A stretch of 64,000 nt of DNA from Diadema setosum. Taxonomy: Eukaryota > Echinodermata > Echinoidea > Diadematoida > Diadematidae. Position 1 is the stretch's first letter. Every line of letters starts with the position of its first letter. The notes below the pieces were generated by a model. It worked only from the letters and a program-made list of their open reading frames with translations, did not search any database and had not been told where the DNA came from. The translations under genes and the position numbers were made by a program. This document shows, in pieces, positions 24,867-36,582 of this stretch. The stretch spans positions 10,612,309 through 10,676,308 of the forward strand of contig CM067059.1 in NCBI GenBank assembly GCA_033980235.1, given 5' to 3'.

Positions 24867-25437
24867 TGCACTTGTCAATGTAATGACGCACCTCACTACC
24901 CCCGGACATGGGTGCGTCATGGTCATTTTTTGACTGACCACACAGGGTTTTTGACGGACACCACAGTCACTTTTTTGACGGACAAAACGCTGCAAGTGCA
25001 AAGTGTGTTGGTGTTGCATCGCAATATGCAATAGGTACTATTGTACTATTGTAGGAGAAAGGGTGGCTTTTAAATTATTTGCTTGCCAGACTCTGGCAAG
25101 CATTTTTCCCTCTTATTCCAAAACGCTTCCCGACTTTGATTTTCACTTGCCGCGGGAGAGCGCTCACTGTAATTTCACTCGCGGTACGTGTATACGGTAC
25201 TGGTAGTGTGCAAAAATGCACGCAGTTTTCCATAGCCCAGTGACGTACCATGACGCACCCCTCGGTCAAAAATTTGACCGACAATGATGGGATTTTGACG
25301 CACCCCTCGGTCAAAAATTTGACGGACAAAGCTGGTAAAATGACGAACACTTGGGTCACAAATTTGACGGACCAAACGAGGAAATGACGCACCCATGTCC
25401 AGGGGTAGTGGGGCGAGTCATTACATTGACAAGTGCA
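24867..25437. mobile_element. 571-bp inverted-repeat element with TAA target duplication
   Basis: About 45-bp terminal inverted repeats, TGCACTTGTCAATGTAATGA ... inverted at 25393-25437. TAA at 24864-24866 and 25438-25440. The interior has repeated TTTGACGGAC and GACGCACCC words. The related copy to the right (CCAATAACGTT near 25856-25866) shows an uninterrupted TAA, supporting the duplication. A TWA duplication would suit the PIF/Harbinger group, but no transposase is present. Confidence 0.7.
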
Positions 25438-25499
25438 TAACACTTGCAAGAAACTCCCACTTTTGTTCTAAAGTAAGACAAAGCACACATGATGCTCTT

Positions 25500-25668
25500 G
25501 AGCTGTTTTTACTTTTATTGATGAATGAAAGTGCCCCTGCAGCAAACAGGCGCGCCACTGTCGCAAACAGGGATATTTACTGTAGACAGTCAAGAGTAAT
25601 TACCCCTGTTTGTGACAGGGTGCCTATATGCGGCAGGGGCTGTTTCATTCATTGATGAAAGGCCAAAT
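25500..25668. repeat. Inverted repeat around GCAAACAGG / CCTGTTTG
   Basis: TTGATGAATGAAAGTGCCCC (about 25518) is inverted at 25630-25660 (GGGGCTGTTTCATTCATTGA), with GCAAACAGGG / CCCTGTTTGTG in the inner arms. Related half copies lie at 24772-24850 and 26940-27035. Boundaries uncertain because younger elements interrupt it. Confidence 0.5.
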
Positions 25669-25671
25669 CAG

Positions 25672-25827
25672 GGCCCCGTTTCATAAAAGATGTTAGGATA
25701 ACAACTCTTGCTAGAATGGCAACTTCCAATGGCAACAGCCAATCAGGAAGCTTGATTCTTGTTGTTACCATGACAATTGACTTCCAGCAAGAGTTGCTAT
25801 CATATCAACTTTTTATGAAATTGGGCC
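25672..25827. mobile_element. 156-bp GGCCC-ended MITE with CAG target duplication
   Basis: Termini GGCCCCGTTTCATAAAAG and CTTTTTATGAAATTGGGCC, with CAG at 25669-25671 and 25828-25830. The related sequence at 24833-24846 (AATCAGGTGCGAG) lacks the insertion, so the empty site is visible in the same window. Confidence 0.85.
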
Positions 25828-25830
25828 CAG

Positions 25831-27727
25831 GTGCGAGATGAGAGTACCCTCGCTTCCAATAACGTTCCCTTGCACTACAGTTCGCACTGCCACCATACAT
25901 GAGCAATGATGTCATGTCTCGCTCGGGACATTGTACGCACCATGCCGTTTATCCCTATCGTAGCAGACGACGACAAGCCAGTATTGGTTGATGATCTACT
26001 TGCGATCGCTTTCAACTATGAAAGGTTTTTCCCTCAATGGTCGGCTTGTTCTCCCACAATGCCTTTCAAAAATGACATCATCACTTTCTTCCATTCATAA
26101 GCTTTGCATTGATACCCAGTACCCCTCCGTGGCTTTTTGGAAACGACATAAATTTTCCTTGTAATTTCACCCTTTCTAATGGAATTTTCCGGCAATTTGT
26201 ACCAGGAATATGTCATCAAAGGAATAAGTTTTGGTCATATGTATGCATATTTTGTTCGTTCTCTTGGCATATTTTCATGAATTCTTGGGCGATTCATCTG
26301 TGTTTTGATCCCACTTATAACGTGTGCAATGTACTTGCAAGGATGTCTGAAGTGCATCTAGATCAATGTTCAAAATGTTAGATTTCTGTAGCGAATGACC
26401 TACGCGATACTTATGCGGTGCGCAGCGAGGTGTGGGGTACAAACGGGTCATGAGAGCATGCTCACTTGCAGTGACCACTTACGCTGTGCTGTAAAAGGAA
26501 GACAAGCGAGACACACAGCCAATAATGCAATGCCATGGCTTAGCCAATCAGCAATGAGGTAAGACCTGGCAAGCGCTCAGCAGAGAATAAAGAGAGCTTG
26601 AGAGAGTAGCGGGTAAGATATTTTTAGCCCTCTCTTTTGCTGCGATCACGCTGCGATAGTTGAGATATTATCGATATTCTCTGAGCAATCGGGAGTGAGT
26701 GGTGCAGCGGCGGGAATTCTCGGTAGGTTCTGGGGCAACATGAATTAGAACTTCTAGATATATCATCATGCATGCTTGGAATCTGCACTTGCGCTGTGTT
26801 GACCGAGACTCTGCTTCAACTGTGTAACGTTACATGGCATACGGCAGGCATACATTGTATCATAGTGGTTTGCAAGTAGCCTACTAGACTCCCGCTTTTG
26901 GGACTTGATCTAGTACATCATGTGCACACACTTGAGTGCTCTTTCGCTGCTTTATTTACTTTTATTGATGAATGAAACTGCCTCCAGCTCTGGCTGATGC
27001 TCGCTGGGCCCTGCTGCAAATTGACACCCTGTCACTCCAACGTTTCTAGAAACTATCTTGACGGTCTAGAATTCTAGATCATAGATGATTAGAGTTTCTA
27101 ACGTTAGATCTAATATTTAACGTTAGATATACAACTTAAGCTTACAACTGTTATCAATGTTAGGGATCTAAACAGGTTTAAATCATGATGTAAACAAATA
27201 ATATATAGGTTGAGCTGAGATGGCAGCCTTACTTTTTACAGTAAAATACACGGGTAGGCCTAGGCCCCTAGGTCTAAATAGGTAGGCCTAGCATAGTTCT
27301 AGGCAATCTAGCCGGCTATCTAAAGAAAGATAGAGTGTCAAAACAGTTACACTTCATATAGGGCCTAAGTCGCTGTAAAAACCTCATTAACAAAAGACTG
27401 GGAACCCGGCATTTCAATTGATATGAAGGCTGAAGCCTTGAAGGCGTGCACGTGAAGCTTATTCTCTGAAAGTGGGTAGGCCGTGGGCCCCTCGCCTCGT
27501 GAACGGCGACCCTGCCTTCGCCTGGCGACATACAGACAATGCAGACGTGCCCCTGCCCCTTGCTGTAATCCCCAACCATAACCCATGCCATGTAAATACC
27601 CACACGGAAGATGCGCCCAGCAGCTCAGTCGAAACAGTACATTTTGTACGTAAGCCTACATGGCAATGCACTACGTTCTACGTCGTATGACATTCCGACT
27701 GTTGTAAGCCGGACCGTTTCGACTCAC
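25831..27727. other. MAP4K intron 1, promoter-proximal part
   Basis: No exon recognised. 26400-26720 and 27470-27720 are GC-richer; the latter borders coding exon 1 and may hold promoter-proximal elements. 26940-27035 repeats words of the inverted repeat at 25500. Confidence 0.35.
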
Positions 27728-27829
27728 CTTGTAAACATCGCCGTACGTTCCGCTACCGATTCTTTGCAGAAGCTCAAAATCCTCTAAAGGATTCCTCCTA
27801 GAAATTTCGGCACTCGCAGCCGACGACAT
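27728..27829 (-). CDS. MAP4K3/5 (happyhour-like): MAP4K3/MAP4K5-type kinase, coding exon 1
   Basis: First coding exon of a Ste20/GCK-family serine/threonine kinase. The ATG is the complement of 27827-27829. The 34 codons read [10 protein letters not shown], then [20 protein letters not shown], then DVYK. This holds the RRNP.EDFEL lead-in and the glycine-rich ATP loop GSGTYGDVY, both typical of MAP4K3 and MAP4K5. The exon ends with AAG followed by a GTGAGT donor, in phase 0. Known role of the family: cytoplasmic kinases that act in JNK and mTORC1 signalling and, with MST/Hippo, phosphorylate LATS/Warts. The kinase portion resembles MAP4K3 and MAP4K5 about equally, so it may be the single pre-duplication orthologue. 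Intron 1 is 11.6 kb. Confidence 0.93.
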
Positions 27830-28064
27830 GGTTTCTGTGTATCCCTACTAGTGATTCAGAGTGACCAAATAGTGAAAAATCCACGCTTAAATTCCAAAAT
27901 GATCTCGGTGACAGATCGACAAATTTGCCGATCGAACTGGACGTCAGCCCTGCCGAGTCTGTCCCTTGACTTCCTGTCATGCGCACAATCTTCTTCTCAA
28001 ATAGTTATAGTTTCCCCAAACGCAAGGTGGCGCTATACAGTCAGAGCCGTACGGCACAGACTGG
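27830..28064 (-). promoter_or_regulatory. 5'UTR and core promoter region of the MAP4K gene
   Basis: Apparently unique, moderately GC-rich sequence between the kinase start codon and a LINE insertion at 28065. On the plus strand it holds an ETS-type CTTCCTG next to an NRF1-like half site CATGCGCA (about 27971-27985). Both are common in TATA-less housekeeping promoters. No TATA box is visible. The transcription start cannot be placed from sequence alone. That this is the promoter is inferred from its position. Confidence 0.5.
28018..28038. promoter_or_regulatory. CTCF-like motif
   Basis: The stretch ACGCAAGGTGGCGCTATA contains AGGTGGCGCTA, which matches the conserved core of the CTCF site found in vertebrates and insects. 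It lies about 190 bp upstream of the MAP4K ATG and just before the LINE. It is a motif match only; binding is not shown. Confidence 0.4.
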
Positions 28065-29494
28065 AATAAAAGAATACAATGAAAATCAAATAATTTTTAA
28101 TATCACTTTTATTTCAGGAAGGAATTTTTCTTTTAATGAAAAATTATTTAACGCTAATGTTTTTCAAGTTAAACACGTTACTGATGCTGGTGGAAAAATT
28201 AGATCAGGGGCACATTTTATTAGAAAGGGTTTAAATGTAGACGATTTAATTTCTCTTTATGAATTGTACAATAATTTTCCAGCAGAGTGGAAGGTGGCGA
28301 GAATAGGTAATGTGAGGGATCATATTTGGAATGATAACCCTGCTGATGTTTTTGAAATTAATCTTAATATTAACAAAAAAGTGTACCCCTTAGTGTCAGT
28401 ATCTTCAAAAATGATTTACAATATTTTTATTGGTACAATTGAAGATTCTTTCCTTTCCAAACACCCAGAAGTATTAGCTTTAAACATGGATAGATCGGCA
28501 AACGCAATCTGTTTCTCTATTCCTAGAATTTCAACACTAGACTGGAAGCTGAGAGAATTCCAATATAAGCTTCTGCATAATGTTATTTTTTGTAATGATA
28601 AACTTCACCAGTTTGGAATAACACATTCAAATCTTTGCTCCTTTTGTAGGGAAGAGATCGAAACATATTATCATATATTTTATGATTGTCCTTTAGTTTA
28701 TCGAATATGGAACGAGGTAGGAAATAAACTAAAATTGGCTGGATGTTTTACTTGGATTCAGGGAAAATGTCAAACTCAATGCCTTGTTGAATCATGCGTT
28801 AATTTTGATTAAATATATGATTTACACTAATCGTAAAATTGGAAGAGTTCCAACCTGTGAAGAAATATGTAGGGCAATCGCCACCTCAAAACAGTCTGAA
28901 TATGAAAAAGCAACATTAAAGGATAAATTGACATTACACTACGCGAAATGGGAAAATTATACTTCATGAAATACCGGGTTTAACTATTGCATCTTGTTAA
29001 GATATATATATATATATTTTCTTTTTGTATTTACCTCAGTCAATCTATTTAAAATGATTTGAATATCCGGTGTTTTCAGCTTTGCCCGCTCCACTTGTTT
29101 ATTTTCTCTGATCCTCATACCATTAAAACTTAATCAAATATTATCTGGTTATGAATCTCCACTTGCATAAGACCCAGAGAGATATTAGTCATTATGATGT
29201 TCATAACTGGTGAATAGAATACATTTTAAAGATTTTGTAAGTCCATCACCTCTCACGTTTGTTTTTTTTTTTTTTTTTTGTATCTGTCTTAGATAAAGTC
29301 TTTGTTCAGACTGGTGACTGAATCATGTCAAATGTGTACAATATGTTTATTGATGTATGTTTTATCTATATTTTGCACACAACCTTTTGTTGTCCGTTAA
29401 ACAGTGTATTATAGTTATTTTTTGTGTCACTACAATGTAACAATTTCATTTGATTGGTGTGAATAAAGGCTATAAAAAGCGTCAAAAAAAAAAA
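28065..29494 (+). mobile_element. 5'-truncated non-LTR retrotransposon (L1/Tx1-like), C-terminal part and 3'UTR
   Basis: The frame ending at 28812 encodes the end of an L1-group ORF2. It has FQYKLLHNVIFCNDKL followed by a zinc knuckle of the form C-x2-C...H-x4-C (CSFCREEIETYYHIFYDC, near 28635-28690), typical after the reverse transcriptase domain. The frame shifts by one base near 28760 and the C-terminus continues in another frame to 28969 (NHALILIKYMIY ... HYAKWENY). A 500-nt 3'UTR follows with AATAAA at 29462 and an A-tract at 29484-29494. Flanks ACAGACTGG (left) and ACAGATCTGG (right) look like an imperfect target duplication. Endonuclease and most of RT are absent; the copy is dead. It inserted just upstream of the MAP4K promoter. 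Confidence 0.85.
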
Positions 29495-29535
29495 CAGATC
29501 TGGCGAAGAGGTGCATAAAAAAAAAAATAGTCCAT

Positions 29536-29572
29536 CCACCACCACCACCACCACCACCACTACTACTACATA

Positions 29573-29605
<33 letters not shown>

Positions 29606-29655
29606 ATATACTACATATACTACTGCTACTACTACTACTACTACTGCTGCTGCTG

Positions 29656-29695
<40 letters not shown>

Positions 29696-29696
29696 A
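29536..29696. repeat. Trinucleotide repeat (CAC then TAC/TGC)
   Basis: About 160 bp of CAC/TAC with TGC interruptions right after the LINE A-tract. Produces poly-Thr and poly-Val frames that are not genes. Confidence 0.95.
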
Positions 29697-30647
29697 ATAA
29701 ACAATTTGTCACAAAATCGTATCTAGCCCCGTTTGCAGCCAGTCAAATCCTAAAATCATATTACCTATATTATCATTAGCTTGGGCCATCAAAAGTGTTA
29801 GCTTAGGATCAAGCTGGACAAGTCTTTTCTATACTCTTTCACAAAACTGAGCCCATTTTTTTTTTCAGTCAAGATATAAGTATATAAATCAGTACCAACT
29901 GATAGAACTTTTAGTTACCCCTATCTTTGTGAAAGCACAATTTCCTTCAACATCTCGCAATGTCAACATGGTAGAAAGTGCTCAAAGGAAGTGCAAGTAG
30001 TTTATCCTCATTACTGACTTCTATAAAAAAAAAACTGCAAATTGATATACATGCTGTTCTTCTGCTGTACACAATCTATACATTCACAACGAAAGACTGT
30101 CTCAATTTTCATGTTCTTTGGATGCATGAAAGTAGAAGAAAATTATGAATAGAGAGGAAACACACACACATCAACACACAAACACAGAAATACACACATA
30201 CAGAGAAGAAACCACTTTTTTTCCCTAGTCAAGAGAGAAAACATGTGAAGGGCCATCCATGAGCAGTTTTATTGTAGTTTTTTTAATACCTTGAAGTTTT
30301 ACATCCTTGTATAGACAGAGTGAATCTATATCTCCTATAGGCCTATCGAAGCAAAGTTATCAATTTATCAATTTGATTTGTCTGAATCTGTAGAAGTGTG
30401 GTTGCGCAGTCATCTTTTTTTTTTTAAATCTAGAAAGCTACACACTTATGATATGCATAGAAACTAGCTTATAAAAATGTTTTAAGTATGCTAGTTCACA
30501 CTTTCATTTTTTACTCAGTGTAGAAAAGTAAGGATTGTCCTATTTATGTGAATGTACTTGTGTTCGTTTATTTAACTTTTTAATGCAATGTCTAAATCTT
30601 CTTTACTGTAGAACAAAATGAAACTGTGAAGATTTGATCTTTCCAAG

Positions 30648-31064
30648 TACAGTTCGACCTCGATTATCAGGCCATGTCGGGACTGGCGCTCATCAGGATA
30701 AGCGAATTGGCCGGATATGGGAGACACAATGTTAATGTATATATAGCTGCCATCCAAGCTGCCGTCCCAGTGCACTGGCAGCTAGGCAGGTAGCATACCC
30801 CGCAACGGTGGTGTAATCTATGCTAGCCTGCACAAAATTGTATAGTCCCTTACTTTTACGATGATAATGTGGTGTGAATTTATGTTAGTTCTGTCGGGAA
30901 TATTGTAGGTAAATCGTGTGAGTTTTGTAGAAATTTTTAATTGAGTTTAAAGTCGTTGTTTTTTCTCAATTTTTGGATGAATAAAAAAGTCCTTCACTGC
31001 GTGAATGTGACCGGATAATAGAGATTTCCGGATAAAAGGAGGCCGGATAATCGAGGTCAAACTG
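30648..31064. mobile_element. Pogo/Tigger-like MITE 2
   Basis: 417 bp, CAGTTCGACCTCGATTATC ... GATAATCGAGGTCAAACTG, TA on both sides (30646-30647, 31065-31066). Same family and nearly the same length as 57467-57884. Lies in the intergenic region. Confidence 0.85.
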
Positions 31065-31348
31065 TATCAATTATTCATAGAAAACATTTAAACTTGCTTT
31101 CAAACACTTTCATTGCAAATCCAGACAATGTTCAAGTGTCCGTTTCCATTTGAAGAGTCTTATTATCACAAAATGAGCTAACTCCATTTCTGTTAAGTTG
31201 AGAAAGAAAATACAGGATATTTTTAATCATAACTTCTACTATATTCCTTATTCTGACACAAGTTAGGTATTACTGGAAAAGTTTAATTTTGCTCTATCTA
31301 ATGATGGACCATACTTTGACATGTTTAAAAAATGGTGCTTAGCTCATT

Positions 31349-31514
31349 TGGCAAGAAGACTCTTCATTTGAAGAGTTTGTTTGCAAAAACCGATAAGTCC
31401 ATATTTGCCAAATGGAGATATTTGCGATTAAAGGTCAAGAAAAATAAAGAGAATAATGAGAAAATTTTAGCTTCCTATGACCATAACTTCAAAAATGTAC
31501 CTTTATATGTAGTG

Positions 31515-31571
<57 letters not shown>

Positions 31572-31665
31572 AAAGGTATTATTTTGTACTTTATGACAGA
31601 GACCGTACTTCAAAATCTTCAAAAATGGACTTATCGGTTTTTGCGAACAAACTCTTCATTTGCTT
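31349..31665. mobile_element. Foldback repeat with a TA microsatellite at its axis
   Basis: GAAGAGTTTGTTTGCAAAAA then CCGATAAGTCCAT (31370-31405) is inverted at 31618-31660 (ATGGACTTATCGGTTTTTGC). The TA run at 31519-31568 lies between. Confidence 0.65.
31519..31568. repeat. TA dinucleotide repeat
   Basis: 25 TA units at the axis of the foldback repeat 31349-31665. Confidence 0.95.
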
Positions 31666-32999
31666 ATAATATGTTTCCATCCCCTGATAATATGTGTCAA
31701 TGGTATCCAGATTATTCTTCCTAACAACTGCATGACAAAGGGTGATATTTGCAAATGAAATGAGGTTTGTTTTTCCAAAGGTTTCTTATTTCAAGACACA
31801 GATATTCCATAAGTTATACTTCAGTGTTCGTTAATCTGAGAATGATATAAGCTTCTTTATGCTTAAGGTTCATTTATCAAAAAATTAAATACCAGTAAGG
31901 TTTGTTATTCCAAAGGCTCATTAAACTGGAAATGAAAAAAAAATCAATCTGAAAATGGAATAAAAAGGTGCATATTAATGAACCTTCTCAATTATGAACC
32001 TCATTTCATTTTCAGATTAACAAACACACAAAAAACAAACAGACAAACAGACAAAAAAAAAAAAAACAGCTTTAGAATAATGAACATCATACCATTTTTG
32101 AAATTATGAATGTTTGGAATAATGAACCTTTGGAATAAAGATATATAACCGAAAATATTTTCAGTATTTTTTTATTATTATTATCTCTCTCTCTATTTTT
32201 ATTTTTATTTTTATTTTTATTTTTTGCATTCTTGTCTTTGTAAAGTTGCAGAAGGATACACTCTGGCACTATACCACTACTGCGTCGTATTAAGATCTTT
32301 GATGTATTTTAAAAAAAAATATAGTGGCAAGAGAAATCTAACTAGGACACGCACTTCAGGCTTTGACTTTAAGAAGAAATACATCCAATGTTCAATTAAA
32401 CTTGAACAGAATAAAATCACACAGTTACTTTATAACTGGATTAGAAGTGAAAAAGATGAAAAGAATTTTGAATTCAAATTGATTTTTGCATTGAAATGTT
32501 TTTATTGCAATTGATTGACAAACTACCATTCATCAACATATCATACATCATACTCCATATGTATGCCCATGATTTTTATCATGGCTATCACTCAAAACAC
32601 TGAATAATTTGGTGTGCATCTACTTCAATAATATTTATAATCTATTGATTATTTGCAAGAATTTTGAAGTCTCACATATTTTTGCAAGACAATGAAACCA
32701 CTTTAATCAAATTATTATACAAACGTCTGAATTGATAATTAGGCCTATACATCTACTGGCCTCTCAAGGCTCCCATTCACTTGAACTCAAATCTTTATTG
32801 AATCACAGTACCTAGTTATTTGACAAGAGGAAACTATCCTTTGCATCAAATTGTTCTAGGATTTGAAATGACTTAAACAGTGATAGATTTGTAAAAACAT
32901 GATAGTTTATACAGAGAATAATATTGCCGACGAACTGAGTGATCGTTAAAGGTCCCAAGGATGAACCAGTGACGAAGTTGTATGGCGATGACAACATGG

Positions 33000-33184
33000 T
33001 TACAGCTCGTTATTCCGAAGATTCGTTATTCCTAAGGCTCTTCAGTCCGAAGATTCGTTATTCCGAAGGTTCGTTTTTCCGAATTTCATTTTCAGATGAA
33101 CAAATCTTTGGAATAACGAACCTTCGGAATAACGCCACAAATGTTCGGATTAACGAACCCTTTTTCATTTTCGGATTAACTAAT
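33000..33184. repeat. Palindromic GGAATAACGAA repeat
   Basis: Alternating direct and inverted copies of TTCGTTATTCCGAAG / CTTCGGAATAACGAA. It cuts the 3' end of the minus-strand LINE fragment. A decayed relative lies at 31766-32145 (GGTTTGTTATTCCAAAGG, ATGAACCTTTGGAATA). Confidence 0.65.
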
Positions 33185-33566
33185 ATTTCTTCACGGGTTG
33201 GAACTCTTCCAATTTTACGATTGGTATAAATCATATGCTTAATCAAAATTAACACATGATTCAACAAGGCATTGAGTTTGATATTTTCCCTGAATCCAAG
33301 TAAAACATCCAGCCAATTTATATTAATAAACTGAGGAAATTTTAGTTTATTTCATACCTCGTTCCATATTCGATAAACTAGAGGACAGTCATAAAATATA
33401 TGATAATATGTTTCAACCTCTTCCCTACAAAAGGAGCACAGATTTGAATGTGTTATTCCAAACTGATGAAGTTTATCATTACAAAAAAAATAACGTTGTG
33501 TAGAAGCTTATACTGGAATTCTCTCAGCTTCCAGTCTAGTGTTGAAATTCTAGGAATAGAGAAACA
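33185..33566 (-). mobile_element. Fragment of the same LINE, inverse orientation
   Basis: Minus-strand sequence from about 33566 to 33185 repeats the block at 28508-28868 of the plus-strand copy: ISTLDWKLREFQYKLLHNVI, the knuckle region, NHVLILIKHMIYTNRKIGRV. It has frame breaks near 33480-33490 (poly-A indel). Its 3' end is cut off in the word GAAGAAATAT, where a palindromic repeat begins. It lies immediately upstream of the CpG-rich FERM-gene promoter. Confidence 0.8.
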
Positions 33567-33639
33567 AACAAACATCTTTGGTGTGGTTGTCATTACGCCA
33601 TCTACTGGCAAGAATTGGTAAACCATACAAGCCACTGAC

Positions 33640-34098
33640 TTTTTTCGTGCGTGGTGCCGCCGGTGCGTGAGGTTGCCCATCGCTCGCTAAAACGCTACGG
33701 CTCGCTGCCGCGGCTCGCTCCCACTACACTGCACCTGCACCACCACCACTACCACCGGCGGAATAAAGTGGTAGCGGTTTATTAGACGGGGGCAAACGTA
33801 CCCGGCTGTCAAGAGTAGTAGGCTGAGTCGAGTGAGAGCGTCGTCTGGTATGGTATGGAGGATCCGACGGGTTTCTAGCTGTAGAGAGCAGCCGATTCTA
33901 TATTCTGCGAGATAGCTTTACTGCAGTGGTGGTGCTCTGTGTAGACAGGTGGGTTGTTTTGAGGAATCGCTCGTTGATCTTGGTACAAGTGGAAGTGCAC
34001 TGAAAAACGGCACAGGTAACTTTGTGTGGAAACTTTGGTTGGACCTCATCCCGACAGAATCGGCAGCGATATTCTTTTTAATCGGAGAATCCCATATG
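33640..34098 (+). promoter_or_regulatory. Probable promoter and noncoding first exon of the FRMD6/Expanded-like gene
   Basis: A sharply GC- and CpG-rich island (CGCTCGC repeats, GCCGCGGCTCGC near 33710-33720) in otherwise AT-rich DNA, in the right direction and position for the plus-strand FERM gene. It leads to two good splice donors, ACAG/GTAACT at 34016 and the stronger ATATG/GTAAGTA at 34099. Either could join the acceptor at 53750. No long reading frame occurs, consistent with a noncoding exon. The link to the FERM gene is inference; RNA evidence is needed. Confidence 0.45.
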
Positions 34099-35197
34099 GT
34101 AAGTAAAGGTGCTGCATACAAATAGACCATCTATGACTATGTGAATATAAGAAAGTGTAACCGGTTAGACAGCGAGATGACGACCATTGCCGTGTGTGCA
34201 ATGAGATGAACGTGTTTTCTCCTCGCTGCAACACGCTCCTCATGTTTCCCGAACGGGGAGTTGAAGGCACGGTGAAGAATGCACGAGTGCTGCTGGCGGC
34301 GGTCCCCTATGAACGCTCGCTTCTTGTTGCCCGAAGTGGTGTATGATGCATTCATGTTGCGTCTCATTGCTAAGCTAAGGTTGGTTAGTACGTTCGTCTT
34401 AACTTAAGGTGTTCGACACATGTTACGTTGTAGTTGTAGAGAAGCCAGCTCTGATGTACACTTAACCTTCCACTAGTCGTGGGAATGGATATGGTCTGGA
34501 GAAAATATCGGAACATTCGTAGAGCGTCACATCTTACACTCTAGATAGATCTAGTAAATTTATTAGAATACCAGGGCCTACCATCTAACATTTGATCTCC
34601 GTGATCTATAAGATACCATACTTCAATAGGGTTCTCATGCTTTTTTATTTTGTTTTAATTTGTTCTATCTAGATCTAGTTGATACATCTATATGTGTATT
34701 GTTTGTGTTGTGTCTACCTGTAATTTTGAGCTATCCTGAGTTTTAGGGGGCTAAATTATTTGAGGCTTTCAAATATGTATGCCTTTTAGAATCTAGATTC
34801 TACATTCACTGTCCTTTGTGCTGCTGCTTACTCCAGTATGAATGGACAGCATCGTTCATCGTCGATTTCCTGTTTGTGCTGGCTTGTTCATTTTGTTGTC
34901 TCTGAAACAGATTGTTGGAAATCAAGAAGCCCTCGATCTTCACCCTTCATCTCTGTGAGATAATTTTCAATGTTTTTTCCGGGGGGGGGATTCACAAAGA
35001 AATTAATTTGATCTTAAAAAGATCAATTTAAAATTATGGTATATAATTATGCTGTGTGTCTTCAATGCCCCTAATATCATACTATAATTTTGAATCATTC
35101 TTAACTTTTAGGATCAACTTCAATTTTTTATTTTTTTTTAAACACCAGGTAGTACTGTGTATCATGTAGGCCTAGTACTTGTACAATGTGCAGCAGC
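34099..35197. other. Start of the FERM-gene 5' intron (if the first exon is right)
   Basis: CpG content stays high to about 34400 and then falls. No ORF of interest and no repeat seen. Confidence 0.35.
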
Positions 35198-35402
35198 TTG
35201 TTAAAGTGGATATTTTTGTGTGAGTAATTTTTCGCGCTCGGCCAGATAAGATGAGTTATGCATTATGTTTTAAATTCCGCGGAATCAGGAGCTCAACTAC
35301 TGGAACATATTGCAAGTGTGAATATTTGCATGCCTTATTTTCGCGCTAGTTTCTGGTTGCGCAAAATACATGAAAATTTCCACTTTCACAGTGTGCATGT
35401 TG
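35198..35402. mobile_element. Decayed copy of the CTGTAAAAGTGG MITE
   Basis: Aligns with 38218-38426 over its length (GTGGATATTTTTGTGTGA, ATTCCGCGGAATCAGG, CGCGCTAGTTTCTGGTTGCG). Confidence 0.7.
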
Positions 35403-35738
35403 CCAGTACATATCCATACTGGTCTGTCATTTTGCACTGAATTTAAAATGTGAAAAACAGTGCTCATCCCCTCACCCCTTGCAGTAAGTAGAGAAATAAA
35501 GTCGAGAAGAACAGTGAAAGTAGTATTTCTTTTTTTTTACTTTTGTGAAGAAGCAATCATAAGCTGTAGTGGCTTATACTGTACCTCTGTACTCGTGCGA
35601 TGTAACACTTCACACCATAAAATGGGTGATTTCAAGTATGATGCTGTCTCAATACTAAACCAGCATTAATCCTTTGACTGGATTCATTTGATATTTATAG
35701 GTTAATATTGGCATCAATATTATGATGTAGTCCCAGTG

Positions 35739-35811
35739 GCTAGTGCTGGGTTCAGTGCTTAGTTGAACCGGGCACAATCACTTATGTTGTTGTGCAATTC
35801 CCAGCACTAGC
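35739..35811. repeat. Small hairpin-forming sequence
   Basis: GCTAGTGCTGGG (35739-35750) pairs perfectly with CCCAGCACTAGC (35800-35811). Inside, GGTTCA/TGAACC and GCACAA/TTGTGC can form two further short stems. Confidence 0.6.
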
Positions 35812-36535
35812 ATGATTCCGCATAGACTTGTTGGTGTGAAGATATTAACACCACTGTCGCATTGAATAGTTATGATCATTATTGCTTGCATTAATCTGAC
35901 TGTTGGTGTTGAGGCTGAATTTCTCACAGTTGTAATATTAGGGAGATGCCAGCACTACTGCCAAACTTGAAAATCACCTACATTTGCAGTAAGTAATGTA
36001 CAGTATATATTTCATCATAATTTGTCAATCATATTCCAGTGATGGCATGTAAGAAAAATATATGATTTGATATTGTTTTAAGTTGTTTATCTTGTCACTG
36101 TAATGGCAGTGGCAAATCCAGATTGTATGTACATCATGTGGTTGTCAGAGTGAAAATTGGATGACTTGACTGTGGGTTTTGGCATACAATAATACAGGGT
36201 AAATGTTATCTAGTTTTTTAAAAATCCTATATTCAATGCACTTTATCATGTGGTTGTATCAGATCAAGCTGTGTTTTGATGCAATAAGCTACACTATTGT
36301 TGTGTAATATTTTCAGATTCAGATTTATTTTGTCATTATGTCATGTGTGCTGTCAGATTATTACATTCCCAAGAAGTGAGTGAAAGGCAAATTTCCATTA
36401 TCATACATGGCACGTGGCATTTTCAGCTCTATGATAATGAGATTTGTTATTACATTGCATAAACTCCACATGCTCCATGTCAGTCACAATGCAAGATTTG
36501 ATTGCCACTCAACGTAATGGACTGGCTCGCCCCCT

Positions 36536-36582
36536 CCCTCCCTCCCCCCTCCCCCCCCACCCCCCCACCCCCCCACCCCCCC
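36536..36582. repeat. C-rich tract
   Basis: CCCTCC and CCCCCCA units; the complement is G-rich and could form a quadruplex. Similar short C or G runs occur at 3695-3706, 39148-39159, 50257-50274 and 59043-59101. Confidence 0.85.

Noticed and set aside
29366..29726. Poly-Val and poly-Thr frames
   Set aside because: Translation of the CAC/TAC trinucleotide repeat.
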